Below, in pieces: positions 8,507 to 17,305 of a stretch of DNA of 61,780 bases (its first letter is position 1; the number at the start of each line of letters is the position of its first letter). Under the pieces are notes generated by a model that saw only the letters and a list, made by a program, of their open reading frames with translations, was not told the origin of the DNA and did no database searches. The stretch covers positions 386,220 to 447,999 of the forward strand of contig NZ_LMEO01000051.1 in assembly GCF_001426375.1 (NCBI RefSeq). Reading direction: 5' to 3'. A program made the translations under genes and the position numbers. The DNA is from Paenibacillus sp. Root444D2 (GTDB lineage: Bacteria; Bacillota; Bacilli; Paenibacillales; NBRC-103111).

Positions 8507-9242
8507 ATCAGATGCAGCATTTCACCAAAAGCTTCACCAAGAAGCCCTTAAGGATCAAGAGGCCTTCTTTGCTAATATTTCGAATCGACTTGGCAGAGCT
8601 AAGCCATTGCAAACAGCTCCTTCGCATAGCACGAAGGGGGCTCCTGAATTCTGGGAGCAGGTGAATCTCCCGCTAGAACAGCGCATTCAGTTGTTCATGA
8701 CGAATTGGCAGAAAGCTGGAGGCCATACGAAGCGTCTTGCTAGCATGGCTGAAGCAGAGGAGTTCATTGCTAACTTCATCGCAGAGACACAGGCCAAACA
8801 CTTGATCATTCAGGATCAACCGGAGCTAGAGCCCCTTCGTGCTGCGCTTGCTGGCACGGAAACGGACATCACGGTGTGGAACGCAGAAGGTGCTGACCCT
8901 GCTGCCAAAGACGAGCTTGTCGCTAAAGCGGCAGGAGCGGACATCGGCATCGTAGCCGTAGAACACGCTGTCGCATATACAGGTTCACTAGTGGTAACTT
9001 CAGATGCGACTAGAGGCAGAAGTGTCAGCTTGCTGCCAACCACGTTCATTGCGATTATCCCGGTGGATCGTATAAAAACAAAGCTGGGCGAAGTTTTGCG
9101 CCCATTCGATGAACTTTCGGCCGAAGATAGACCGGCAGGTATTCATTTCATCTCGGGTCCAAGCCGCTCAGCCGACATCGAGAATGATTTGACCATTGGC
9201 GTCCATGGACCCGGCATCGTATATGCACTTATCATTGAGTAA
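8499..9242 (+). CDS. lutC: L-lactate oxidation protein LutC
   Basis: A 247-residue LUD-domain protein (LutC/YkgG). The C-terminal half carries the family pattern EHAVAYTGSL followed by RSVSLLPTTFIAIIP. The ATG at 8499 is chosen over an upstream in-frame TTG (8460) because GGAGGAGG lies 8 nt before it and the protein then begins like other LutC proteins. It completes the lutABC operon and is followed directly by a terminator. The exact biochemical role of the LUD domain in the complex is not settled. Confidence 0.92.
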   Translation: MAKSDAAFHQKLHQEALKDQEAFFANISNRLGRAKPLQTAPSHSTKGAPEFWEQVNLPLEQRIQLFMTNWQKAGGHTKRLASMAEAEEFIANFIAETQAKHLIIQDQPELEPLRAALAGTETDITVWNAEGADPAAKDELVAKAAGADIGIVAVEHAVAYTGSLVVTSDATRGRSVSLLPTTFIAIIPVDRIKTKLGEVLRPFDELSAEDRPAGIHFISGPSRSADIENDLTIGVHGPGIVYALIIE

Positions 9243-9244
9243 CC

Positions 9245-9285
9245 AAAGAGCTGTGAGGGAGTAATTTCCCTAGCGGCTCTTTTTT
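9245..9285 (+). terminator. terminator after lutC
   Basis: A GC-containing stem (AAAGAGC...GCTCTTT, extended by AGGGA/TCCCT with G-U pairs and a small bulge) is followed by a T-rich run (TTTTTATTTA). It begins within 3 nt of the lutC stop. Confidence 0.8.
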
Positions 9286-9291
9286 ATTTAT

Positions 9292-9600
9292 GTATGTGAG
9301 GGAAGTGTTTGAAGTAGTGGGAGTGTTGGAATTGCTGGAATTGCTGGAATTGATGGAAGTAATGGAAGTAATGGAAGTGGGAGGTGTGGAGAAGTGGTAG
9401 AAGTTAGTTGAATTGGTGGAAGGTGTTGAGAGTTTTAAAAGTGATGAAGGTGATGGAAGTTTTGAAGTAATGGAACTTGTGGGAGTGATGGAAGTGATGG
9501 AAGTAGTGGTAATGCTGGAAGTAATTTGAAGAGTTCGAAATAGTGCAAATAGTACAAGTAGTAGGAGTGTTGAAAGTGATAGCAGTGGAGGAAGTAGGAG
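9292..9600. repeat. C-depleted degenerate tandem repeat (ATGGAAGT-like units)
   Basis: About 300 bp built from drifting 6-9 nt units such as TGGAAGT, TGGAATTG and GTGATGGAAG. The plus strand has only 5 C in 9301-9540 and 8 in 9301-9600, so it is nearly pure G/A/T. The opposite strand therefore reads as His/Phe/Tyr/Ser/Thr-rich open frames, which I regard as a by-product of composition. No gene is credible here. Confidence 0.8.
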
Positions 9601-9625
9601 AATTAGAGAACAAAATGGTAGGGAA

Positions 9626-9843
9626 GTTGTACTCCGTACAACAATTTCCTTGATATCTTCTTAGAAAGCTCAGGATGTTGTATTTTGTGCAACAATATAA
9701 CCTTTTTTCCTCCAATAGAGCTAGTATCTCGTGAAATTGTTGTATGATTTGCAATATTCGTGGGGATAACGTGGATTAGCTTGCTAAATGTTGTACTAAA
9801 TACAACTCCACTTGGATGGAGCTATCGAATACAACAAATATTA
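9626..9843. repeat. cluster 1 of TTGTTGYA-N5-TRCAACAA-type palindromes
   Basis: Short inverted repeats sharing the half-site GTTGTA/TACAAC: 9626-9642 (GTTGTAC-TCC-GTACAAC), about 9676-9694 (TGTTGTA...TGCAACA), a degenerate one near 9736-9757, 9790-9806 (GTTGTA-CTAAA-TACAAC), and a lone half-site near 9832. The same unit recurs at 45514-45697. The function is unknown to me. The DNA from 9844 to about 10020 holds no supportable gene. Confidence 0.75.
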
Positions 9844-10039
9844 AAAGAAGTGTTGACCACTGCGTCAAGCGGCGGTGCTACAACGTGTGCCCTCGCGTCT
9901 GTTTGAGAATTATGTTGGGCGTAACTTGCTTTGCATCAACAATGAAAAACATGCTCGTCCATGGACGGCGTAAGCCGAGACAACTTACTGCTTAAAATGT
10001 TGTCAACATTGTTCATGACGAAAAGGGATTTTGATTTGA

Positions 10040-10069
10040 TTGAATATGTAAGCGCTTTTGCATTACGAT
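10040..10069 (+). promoter_or_regulatory. mannitol operon promoter with internal cre site
   Basis: TTGAAT (10040-10045), an 18-nt spacer and TACGAT (10064-10069) form a candidate sigma-A promoter. The 14-bp TGTAAGCGCTTTTG at 10047-10060 matches the CcpA cre consensus at about 12 of 14 positions and sits between the two hexamers. CcpA binding there would block RNA polymerase, giving carbon catabolite repression. AAAGGGAGG precedes the mtlA ATG at 10104. Confidence 0.65.
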
Positions 10070-10103
10070 AGTAACATGAAACAGACAAAGGGAGGTTATC
10101 CTA

Positions 10104-11537
10104 ATGAGTGCAACTGCTGCACAAAAGCAAGCATCCTCCGGAGGATTCCGGGTGAAAGTTCAAAGTTTCGGTCGTTTTTTGAGCGGCATGGTGATGCCTA
10201 ATATTGGCGCATTTATCGCTTGGGGATTAATTACGGCTTTATTTATTCCGACAGGTTGGATTCCAAATGAATATTTGGCTAAGCTCGTCGGTCCCATGAT
10301 TACTTATCTACTCCCTATTTTAATTGGTTATACGGGAGGTACGATGATACACGGAACACGCGGCGGCGTCATCGGCGCTGTAACCACGATGGGGGTTGTC
10401 ATCGGAACGGATATTCCCATGTTTCTCGGGGCTATGATCGTAGGTCCGTTCGCCGCGTGGGTGCTCAAGAAGTTCGATAAATCGATTGAAGGAAAAGTGA
10501 AATCCGGCTTCGAAATGCTCGTCAACAATTTCTCTTCAGGCATTATCGGCGCTATACTTGCCGTTCTTGCTTACACAGTAGTTGGTCCTGCGGTTCAGGT
10601 CGTGAGTAAAGCTCTTGCTTCCGGAGTTCAAGCACTGGTGAATGCCGGTCTGCTCCCGCTTGCGAACGTTTTGATTGAACCAGGTAAAATATTGTTCTTG
10701 AACAATGCGATTAATCACGGAGTGTTAAGTCCGATTGCTTTGGATCAAGCCTCCAAAACAGGCAAGTCGATCTTGTTCATGCTGGAGTCCAATCCGGGTC
10801 CAGGACTAGGTATCCTGCTAGCGTATTGGATAGTAGGACGCGGTGCAGCGAAGCTTTCAGCCCCTGGTTCAGCTATTATTCACTTCTTTGGCGGTATTCA
10901 TGAAATCTACTTCCCGTACATTCTCATGAATCCGCGTCTGATCCTGGCTGTAATCGCAGGCGGCGTAACAGGAACGTTCACGTTCTCCCTGTTCAATGCA
11001 GGTCTAGTTGCTCCGCCATCACCAGGAAGCATTTTCGCTTACATTGCCATGGCTCCTAAGGGTGGTATGCTGCCGATTTTCAGCGGGGTTATCACATCTA
11101 CGATTGTCTCTTTTGCAGTCGGTGCATTGTTGTTGAAAACAACGAAACAAACCGAGAATGAAGAAGATTTGGAGCATGCTACTGCGAAAATGAAAGAAAT
11201 GAAACAAGCTCCCGCCGCTGCGGCAGCTGAAAAAGTTAGCGCCTCAACGTTGACGCCAGCTTCCGAGGTGCAAAAAATTGTGTTCTCCTGTGATGCAGGC
11301 ATGGGTTCAAGTGCGATGGGAGCTTCCATTTTAAGAAAGAAAATGAAAGAAGCTGCTATCGATGTCATCGTGGTCAACACAGCAATTAGTGAGATTCCAT
11401 CTGATGCAGATATCGTAATCACCCATAAATCATTAACTGATCGAGCACGTAATAAGGCTCCGGAGGCTGAACACATTTCCATCGAAAATTTCATGAAAAG
11501 TCCAGAATACGATGAACTTGTCAAACGATTAAGTTAA
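10104..11537 (+). CDS. mtlA: PTS mannitol-specific transporter, EIICB components
   Basis: A 477-residue protein, the size of Bacillus MtlA. Residues ~15-345 form the multi-spanning IIC domain with the substrate-site motif GGIHEIYFP. Residues ~385-477 form the IIB domain with the phosphorylation cysteine Cys396 in SCDAGMGSS. The IIA domain is absent and is supplied by the separate mtlF gene downstream. It imports mannitol across the membrane and phosphorylates it to mannitol-1-phosphate. A linker rich in Ala/Lys/Glu (~355-385) joins the domains. It is the first gene of a six-gene operon behind a cre-containing promoter. Confidence 0.94.
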   Translation: MSATAAQKQASSGGFRVKVQSFGRFLSGMVMPNIGAFIAWGLITALFIPTGWIPNEYLAKLVGPMITYLLPILIGYTGGTMIHGTRGGVIGAVTTMGVVIGTDIPMFLGAMIVGPFAAWVLKKFDKSIEGKVKSGFEMLVNNFSSGIIGAILAVLAYTVVGPAVQVVSKALASGVQALVNAGLLPLANVLIEPGKILFLNNAINHGVLSPIALDQASKTGKSILFMLESNPGPGLGILLAYWIVGRGAAKLSAPGSAIIHFFGGIHEIYFPYILMNPRLILAVIAGGVTGTFTFSLFNAGLVAPPSPGSIFAYIAMAPKGGMLPIFSGVITSTIVSFAVGALLLKTTKQTENEEDLEHATAKMKEMKQAPAAAAAEKVSASTLTPASEVQKIVFSCDAGMGSSAMGASILRKKMKEAAIDVIVVNTAISEIPSDADIVITHKSLTDRARNKAPEAEHISIENFMKSPEYDELVKRLS

Positions 11538-11548
11538 TATACCTTACT

Positions 11549-11571
11549 AACGCTGGCTAATTGCCGGCGTT
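11549..11571 (+). other. intercistronic hairpin between mtlA and mtlR
   Basis: A 9-bp stem (AACGCTGGC / GCCGGCGTT with one G-U pair) and a 5-nt loop lie between the mtlA stop and the mtlR RBS. There is no strong T-run, so it more likely lowers read-through or protects the mtlA 3' end, giving more transporter than regulator. Confidence 0.5.
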
Positions 11572-11601
11572 ATCTCCATTTTGTTCGTGAGGAGAAATAT
11601 C

Positions 11602-13641
11602 ATGAGCCTGTCAAACAGGAATCGTCAAATTCTAGAGCTGTTAATGAATCGAACGGATGATATTACAGCAGGAGAAATCGCTGCCGAAATCAATGTAAGC
11701 ACAAGAACGGTTCATCGGGAGCTGTCCGAGTTGGAGACGATTTTGGCAGCTTATGGATTAACTTTGCAAAAAAAGTCGGGGAAAGGGATTCAATTACAAG
11801 CAGAACCTGAAAAACTTGAGGCGTTCCGGCGCTTGTTATATGGGATGATGGACATTGAATTTTCTGCCGACGATCGCAAAATCATGATTCTTTGCACCTT
11901 GCTGCAAGAAGAGGAGCCTGTCAAGCTATTCAGTTTGGCTCATGATTTGGGCGTAACGGTTCCCACCATCACTCACGATCTCGATGAGCTGGATAGCTGG
12001 ATACAGAAGTCTGACCTAATCCTTGTACGTAAACGAGGGTATGGCGTTGGTTTGAGCGGTTCCGAGGCGAATAAACGCAGGATGATGGTAAAGCTCGCCA
12101 AAAACGGTCTCGATGAAGCTGATCTATTTGGGAAAAATGTGAACTCGCATTCACCAGTTACACAAAGACTGTTGGAGCTCATTGGGAAAGAAAACTTTAC
12201 GAAGGTGGAAGCAGCACTTTGGCTTGCTGAAGATGAAGGTTTAAGTGAACTATCGGAGCAGGATTACACCAATCTGCTCATTCATATTTCGATAACTATC
12301 GCTAGAATTCAGCAGGGTAGACAAATCGAGCTACATCCTGAACCGTACTCACTTCGCCCAAATAAGCTGCTTACACATACAATTGAACACCTATCTAAGG
12401 TAATTCCAATTGAATTAACAACACCAGAAATTTTCTATATAGCCGAATTACTGGAGCCCAATACACTGAAACATCCGAATCAACTGCTTCCTATGGAAGA
12501 ACTAAGTTATATGGAAATTGTATGGAAGCTCATCCGAAACATGGAGAGCAGTATCTCGGTCCGTTTCAGCGATGATCGTTCATTACGAGAGGGGCTGCTG
12601 AGCCATTTGGAGTCCGCTTTGAAGCGGCTTCAAGCAGGAGCGACCATTCGTAATCCGCTTTTATCGCAAATCAAGAAAGATTATGAGACACTATTTGATG
12701 CTATACGGAGAGCTGTAGATAAAACAATAACCGAAATTGCCGTGCCAGATGAAGAAATTGGCTTTCTAGTCATGCATTTCGGAGCTTCTATCGAGAGGCA
12801 AAAGCAATTCAGGCGTAATGTAAAAGCGATTCTCGTATGTACAAGTGGGATCGGGACTTCCAAAATGTTAGCCGTAAGACTTACAAAGGAACTTCCGCAA
12901 ATTGATATTATCGGTCATGCATCTTGGTTTGAAGCAGCGCGCATCCCCGAAAAGGAATACGATTTGATTATATCAACGGTAGATTTGCCTCTGGATGAAG
13001 ATCAGTACTTGAAGTTAAGTCCGTTATTAACGAAGGAAGAAGCTGAGCGACTAAGACTATTTATTCAAAATGTTACGTTGCAAAAAGAAGCTGGAGATCG
13101 TAATGAATCGCTTCAAGACGCTGATTCAACGGACAGATTACATCGCATTCAACACTATGTAAACGAAATTGTCAGCATCATCGATCCATTCACGGTGTAT
13201 CATATCGATCAATCCTTTCACAGTCTGAGAGAAACTCTGGAGGTCATTTGTGGATATGTTAGACACTCAGGTGTGATCGATGAAGTGGAGCCAATCGTCA
13301 ACCTGCTGCTAGAAAGAGAACGATTAAGCAGTCAAGTTATCCCAGACACGGGCTTGGCCCTCTTTCACATTCGAAGCGAGCAGGTTAGGAAGCCATCTTT
13401 CACATTGTTTCGATTAAAAGAAGACTTGCTGTTAGACCAAGGTATCGGGTCAGACGTAAAGCAGCTGCTGCTCATGCTTGGTCCGAAGGAGCTTTCCAAA
13501 GAAAGCCTAGAAGTGCTCAGTGAAATAAGTTCTTTTCTATTGATTCCAGAAATGATCGAACTGTTGAAATCTGGGACGCAGTCCGAGATCAAGCACTTTT
13601 TATCCCAGGAACTCGCTGCCTTTTTAGAAAATAAAAAATAA
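11602..13641 (+). CDS. mtlR: mannitol operon transcriptional activator MtlR (PRD/EIIB/EIIA-like)
   Basis: A 679-residue multidomain regulator. The N-terminal winged HTH (~1-60) contains ITAGEIAAEINVSTRTVHRELSE. It is followed by a second helical DNA-binding region, two PRD domains (~190-400), an EIIB-Gat-like domain with Cys413 in CTSGIGTS, and an EIIA-Mtl-like C-terminal domain with a conserved His in FHIRSE. In Bacillus, PTS phosphorylation of these domains switches MtlR activity on and off. The ATG at 11602 is preferred over an in-frame TTG at 11581 because GAGGAGA sits 7 nt before it. The position between transporter and EIIA genes is usual for mtl operons. Confidence 0.93.
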   Translation: MSLSNRNRQILELLMNRTDDITAGEIAAEINVSTRTVHRELSELETILAAYGLTLQKKSGKGIQLQAEPEKLEAFRRLLYGMMDIEFSADDRKIMILCTLLQEEEPVKLFSLAHDLGVTVPTITHDLDELDSWIQKSDLILVRKRGYGVGLSGSEANKRRMMVKLAKNGLDEADLFGKNVNSHSPVTQRLLELIGKENFTKVEAALWLAEDEGLSELSEQDYTNLLIHISITIARIQQGRQIELHPEPYSLRPNKLLTHTIEHLSKVIPIELTTPEIFYIAELLEPNTLKHPNQLLPMEELSYMEIVWKLIRNMESSISVRFSDDRSLREGLLSHLESALKRLQAGATIRNPLLSQIKKDYETLFDAIRRAVDKTITEIAVPDEEIGFLVMHFGASIERQKQFRRNVKAILVCTSGIGTSKMLAVRLTKELPQIDIIGHASWFEAARIPEKEYDLIISTVDLPLDEDQYLKLSPLLTKEEAERLRLFIQNVTLQKEAGDRNESLQDADSTDRLHRIQHYVNEIVSIIDPFTVYHIDQSFHSLRETLEVICGYVRHSGVIDEVEPIVNLLLERERLSSQVIPDTGLALFHIRSEQVRKPSFTLFRLKEDLLLDQGIGSDVKQLLLMLGPKELSKESLEVLSEISSFLLIPEMIELLKSGTQSEIKHFLSQELAAFLENKK

Positions 13642-13663
13642 ATCGGATATAGGAGAGATAACC

Positions 13664-14101
13664 ATGACGATCTTATCAACGAATAAAATTAAACTAAACG
13701 CTAAGCCCAAGGATAAATTCGAGGCTATTCGGATGGCAGGTCAACTATTGGTAGATGCAGGTCATGTATCAGCGGCTTACATCGATAAAATGCTGGAACG
13801 AGAACAAACTTTATCAACCTATATGGGAAATGGTCTGGCCATCCCGCACGGTACGCAGGATTCCAAATCATTGATTTTATCGACAGGATTGTCGATCGTA
13901 CAAATTCCGGAGGGCGTGGATTTCGGTGAAGGTGAAAAAGCCAACTTAGTCATCGGTATTGCAGCTGCAGGTAATGATCATCTGGATATCTTAACGAATG
14001 TCGCGATGATTTGTTCCGAAGATGAGAACATAGAGCTGATCATGAAAGCGGCGACGCCTGAAGAAATGGTGAAAATTTTCGAAAGCGGGATGGAGTCATG
14101 A
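13664..14101 (+). CDS. mtlF: PTS mannitol-specific EIIA component
   Basis: A 145-residue EIIA of the mannitol/fructose family with the phosphorylation histidine His62 in AIPHGT. It passes phosphate from HPr to Cys396 of MtlA. GGAGAG precedes the ATG. The stop overlaps the mtlD start as ATGA (14098-14101). Confidence 0.95.
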   Translation: MTILSTNKIKLNAKPKDKFEAIRMAGQLLVDAGHVSAAYIDKMLEREQTLSTYMGNGLAIPHGTQDSKSLILSTGLSIVQIPEGVDFGEGEKANLVIGIAAAGNDHLDILTNVAMICSEDENIELIMKAATPEEMVKIFESGMES

Positions 14102-15255
14102 GGGCTGTCCATTTTGGTGCTGGGAATATCGGCAGGGGGTTTATTGGTTTAATTTTGTCCCAAGCCGGTTATGAGGTGATCTTCTCCGATGTGAACGATA
14201 GCTTAGTTGAGCTATTGCAGAAGAGGAAGTCATATTCAGTACGCTTAGCTAATGAGGAACAAGAAACGTTCAACGTTACTAATGTTACAGCGATTAATGG
14301 TAAGAACTTAGAAGATGTAGCTAGAGCCGTCGCTGAGGCTGATCTGGTTACAACCGCAGTGGGCGTAAATATTTTGAAACATATTGCCGCTGGCATCGCC
14401 AAGGGGATTGAAATACGGATCGAACGCGGAGCGGCGCCGCTGCACATCATTGCCTGTGAGAATGCAATTGGTGGAAGTACGCAGCTGAAAGAACAGGTAT
14501 ACGTTCATCTAAGTGAAGATCTGCGAGCTAAAGTAGATGGAAGTATCGCATTTCCTGATGCTGCTGTCGATCGGATTGTTCCAATCCAACATAATGAAGA
14601 CCCACTGCAAGTCACGGTTGAGCCCTTCTACGAATGGGTCGTTGACGAGTCGCAAATGCTCGAGGGCTTCCCCCGCATTGAGGGTATCCATTATGTGAAG
14701 CATTTGGAGCCGTATATTGAGCGAAAGCTGTTTACTGTCAATACAGGGCACTGCAGCGCTGCGTATCTTGGATATTTACATGGCTTTACGACGATTCAAG
14801 ATGCGATGGCGAACTCGCAAATCGCCTCGCTAGTGCGTCATGTAATGCATGAGACCGGCGCCCTGCTTATCAAAAAGCACGGCTTCGATCTTGCTCAGCA
14901 TGAGCAGTATATCGATAAAATATTGAACAGATTCATAAACCCCCATTTGATCGACGAGGTTACTCGGGTAGGAAGGTCACCGATTCGCAAGTTATCCAGC
15001 AATGATCGTCTTGTTCGGCCCGCTTTACAGGCCTATAAGCTTGGTATGAAACCGACCTATTTAGCTATGGCAATGGCCGCTGCCTTCTTATTTAAGGATC
15101 AGGAAGATCCTGAAGCCGTAGAGATTCAAGCAGATTTACGAAAGCTTGGAATTGCCCAAACGATAACGAAGTATACGAGCATCGGTGAAGATCACCTAAT
15201 CCATGAGATGATTAAAACCCAATATGAACAATTAAAACAATCAGATCGATCTTGA
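14098..15255 (+). CDS. mtlD: mannitol-1-phosphate 5-dehydrogenase
   Basis: A 385-residue polyol dehydrogenase converting mannitol-1-phosphate and NAD+ to fructose-6-phosphate. The N-terminal Rossmann motif HFGAGNIGRGFIG is at residues 5-17. The catalytic-domain segment KLFTVNTGHCSAAYLGYL is near residues 211-228. Length is typical for MtlD. It is translationally coupled to mtlF by ATGA, and its stop is followed after 17 nt by the ptsI start. Confidence 0.95.
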   Translation: MRAVHFGAGNIGRGFIGLILSQAGYEVIFSDVNDSLVELLQKRKSYSVRLANEEQETFNVTNVTAINGKNLEDVARAVAEADLVTTAVGVNILKHIAAGIAKGIEIRIERGAAPLHIIACENAIGGSTQLKEQVYVHLSEDLRAKVDGSIAFPDAAVDRIVPIQHNEDPLQVTVEPFYEWVVDESQMLEGFPRIEGIHYVKHLEPYIERKLFTVNTGHCSAAYLGYLHGFTTIQDAMANSQIASLVRHVMHETGALLIKKHGFDLAQHEQYIDKILNRFINPHLIDEVTRVGRSPIRKLSSNDRLVRPALQAYKLGMKPTYLAMAMAAAFLFKDQEDPEAVEIQADLRKLGIAQTITKYTSIGEDHLIHEMIKTQYEQLKQSDRS

Positions 15256-15272
15256 GAAAGGGGAGTTCCCTT

Positions 15273-17012
15273 ATGGCTAAAATGATGACAAAACGACTAT
15301 CAGGCATTGCTGCTTCCCCCGGCATTGCGATAGCGAAAGCTTTTCGGTTGAACAATGATCATTACGTACCTGCCCGTGAGAAGGTGGCAGATGCTCTTAT
15401 AGAAGTAGAACGTTTCCGTAAAGCTGTTGAAGAAGCGAGACTAGAGTTAGAAGAGATTAAAGATTTGACTGAACAGCGCATGGGTGCAGCGAAAGCTGAA
15501 ATTTTCGAAGCACATTTGATGCTTTTGGAAGATCCCGATTATATCGATGCTATTATCGAGGGCATTGAAGACGAAGGCTTGAATGCTGAATTTAAGCTGC
15601 ATGAAGTTGCGAGCAGCTTCATCGAAGTGCTTAGCTCTATGGATAACGAGCTGCTCCGGGAACGCGCTAGTGACGTGCGTGACGTCACCGGACGGATCAT
15701 GAGCCGGCTTCGCGGTGTCTCCTATGCGGCGATTGCGGCCATCAACGAGCCGTGCATTTTGATCGCGGAAGATTTGACGCCGTCCGATACCGCCCAATTA
15801 AATCTCGATTATGTGCTTGGCTTTGTAACGGAGATCGGCAGCCGTACTTCTCATTCCGCGATCATGGCTCGCTCGCTTGAGGTGCCAGCTATTGTTGGAG
15901 CAGGAGCAGCGGCCGCGGAAATCAAAACAGGCACAATGATTATTATGGATGCCGTAGAGGGCGCCGTACTCATCGCTCCAAACGATGAAGAGATGGAGAC
16001 CTACAAAGCTCGTAAAGCAGCATACGACCAACGAAGATTCGAACTGCGCAAGCTATTGGATCAACCTACGATCTCAGCAGACGGGCGCCGCGTAGAATTG
16101 GCTGCCAACATCGGCAGTGTGGAAGATTTGCAAAAGGTTTTAGCTAACGGTGCGGAAGGTATCGGTTTGTTTAGGACGGAATTCCTTTATATGGGGCGCA
16201 GCTCTCTGCCTAGTGAAGAAGAACAATTCCAGGTCTATAAGCATGTATTGGAGCGAATGGACAATAAGCCTGTCGTCATACGAACACTCGATATAGGGGG
16301 AGATAAAGAACTGCCATATATGAAGCTCCCTGTTGAAAGCAATCCATTCCTAGGCTTGCGCGCGGTGCGTTTATGTCTGAGCAAGCAGGATCTGTTTCGT
16401 ACACAGCTAAGGGCGCTTCTGAGAGCAAGCAGTTATGGAAAATTGAAAATCATGTTCCCTATGATTGCCGTTGTAGATGAGCTGCTGGCTGCCAAACAAT
16501 TGCTTCAAGAAGAGAAAGAGAAGCTAGTTCAAGAAGGCATTGCCGTGCCCTCTAATATAGAGGTCGGTATTATGATTGAAGTGCCGGCGGCAGCGTTAGC
16601 TGCGGATTTCTTGGCGAAAGAGGCCGATTTCTTCAGTATTGGAACGAATGATCTTATCCAATATACAATGGCAGCTGATCGGATGAATGAAACCGTTTCT
16701 TACTTATACCAACCTTGCCATCCATCTATATTACGATTAATTCAAATGGTTATTCAGGCAGCTGCGAAAGAAGGGAAATGGGTTGGCATGTGTGGAGAAA
16801 TGGCCGGTGACGAAACGGCCATACCGATTCTTCTCGGCATGGGACTCCATGAGTTCAGCATGAGTGCCAGCTCGATTTTGCCAGCGAGAGCTTTAATTAA
16901 ACAAACCTCACATAGGGAGTGGGCGGGCTACACGGAGCAGATTTTATCCATGAGCAGTCAGGCCCTAATTAAACAATTCGTAGAACAGAAAACAAGGAGT
17001 GACTTGAAATGA
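15273..17012 (+). CDS. ptsI: PEP-protein phosphotransferase (PTS Enzyme I), mannitol-operon copy
   Basis: A 579-residue Enzyme I that takes phosphate from PEP and gives it to HPr. The active-site His194 lies in GSRTSHSAIMARS. PEP-binding segments (GLFRTEFLYM, TLDIGGDKELPY, GTNDLIQYTMAADR) and the C-terminal active-site Cys in GMCGEMAGD are intact. The ATG at 15273 follows AAAGGGGA by 8 nt; an in-frame TTG at 15252 is less likely. It overlaps ptsH by ATGA. The gene order ptsI-ptsH is the reverse of the canonical ptsHI operon. This looks like a mannitol-dedicated paralogue of the housekeeping Enzyme I, but whether another copy exists cannot be seen here. Confidence 0.9.
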   Translation: MAKMMTKRLSGIAASPGIAIAKAFRLNNDHYVPAREKVADALIEVERFRKAVEEARLELEEIKDLTEQRMGAAKAEIFEAHLMLLEDPDYIDAIIEGIEDEGLNAEFKLHEVASSFIEVLSSMDNELLRERASDVRDVTGRIMSRLRGVSYAAIAAINEPCILIAEDLTPSDTAQLNLDYVLGFVTEIGSRTSHSAIMARSLEVPAIVGAGAAAAEIKTGTMIIMDAVEGAVLIAPNDEEMETYKARKAAYDQRRFELRKLLDQPTISADGRRVELAANIGSVEDLQKVLANGAEGIGLFRTEFLYMGRSSLPSEEEQFQVYKHVLERMDNKPVVIRTLDIGGDKELPYMKLPVESNPFLGLRAVRLCLSKQDLFRTQLRALLRASSYGKLKIMFPMIAVVDELLAAKQLLQEEKEKLVQEGIAVPSNIEVGIMIEVPAAALAADFLAKEADFFSIGTNDLIQYTMAADRMNETVSYLYQPCHPSILRLIQMVIQAAAKEGKWVGMCGEMAGDETAIPILLGMGLHEFSMSASSILPARALIKQTSHREWAGYTEQILSMSSQALIKQFVEQKTRSDLK

Positions 17013-17272
17013 TATCTCAAACCTTTACTGTCTTAAATCCTTCCGGCTTTCACGCCCGTCCGACGAAAGTATTCGTTCAGAAGGTTGGCACCTTCCCATG
17101 CAAAGTGAATGTGATCAAAGGCGAAAAGAAGGTCAACGGCAAAAGCTCGCTTAGCATGCTCACACTTGGCATTCAACAGAATGACGAAGTCACTTTGGAA
17201 GTGGACGGCGAGCAAGAGGAACAAGCGATCAAAGAGCTAGGGGAGCTGCTGACTCACATCTTCGAAGAATAA
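17009..17272 (+). CDS. ptsH: phosphocarrier protein HPr, mannitol-operon copy
   Basis: An 87-residue HPr with the phosphorylation His15 in GFHARP and a Ser at position 46, the site used by HPr kinase in Firmicutes. The surrounding sequence NGKSSLSM differs from the usual NLKSIMGV, with Ser at position 47 where housekeeping HPr has a hydrophobic residue needed by HPr kinase and CcpA. It may therefore serve transport mainly and be a poor co-repressor (inference). Its ATGA overlap with ptsI makes it the last gene of the mtl operon. Confidence 0.9.
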   Translation: MISQTFTVLNPSGFHARPTKVFVQKVGTFPCKVNVIKGEKKVNGKSSLSMLTLGIQQNDEVTLEVDGEQEEQAIKELGELLTHIFEE

Positions 17273-17305
17273 GCGAATGACAACCCAGTTCAATTCAATT
17301 GAAAA

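Noticed and set aside
9404..9754. 116-residue His/Phe/Thr-rich frame on the minus strand
   Set aside because: It arises from the C-depleted repeat tract and then crosses the palindrome cluster. No RBS and no protein-like composition.
9626..9843. CRISPR array interpretation of the palindrome cluster
   Set aside because: Units are short palindromes of 17-20 bp with irregular spacing and divergent sequence. There are no uniform repeats and spacers and no cas genes.
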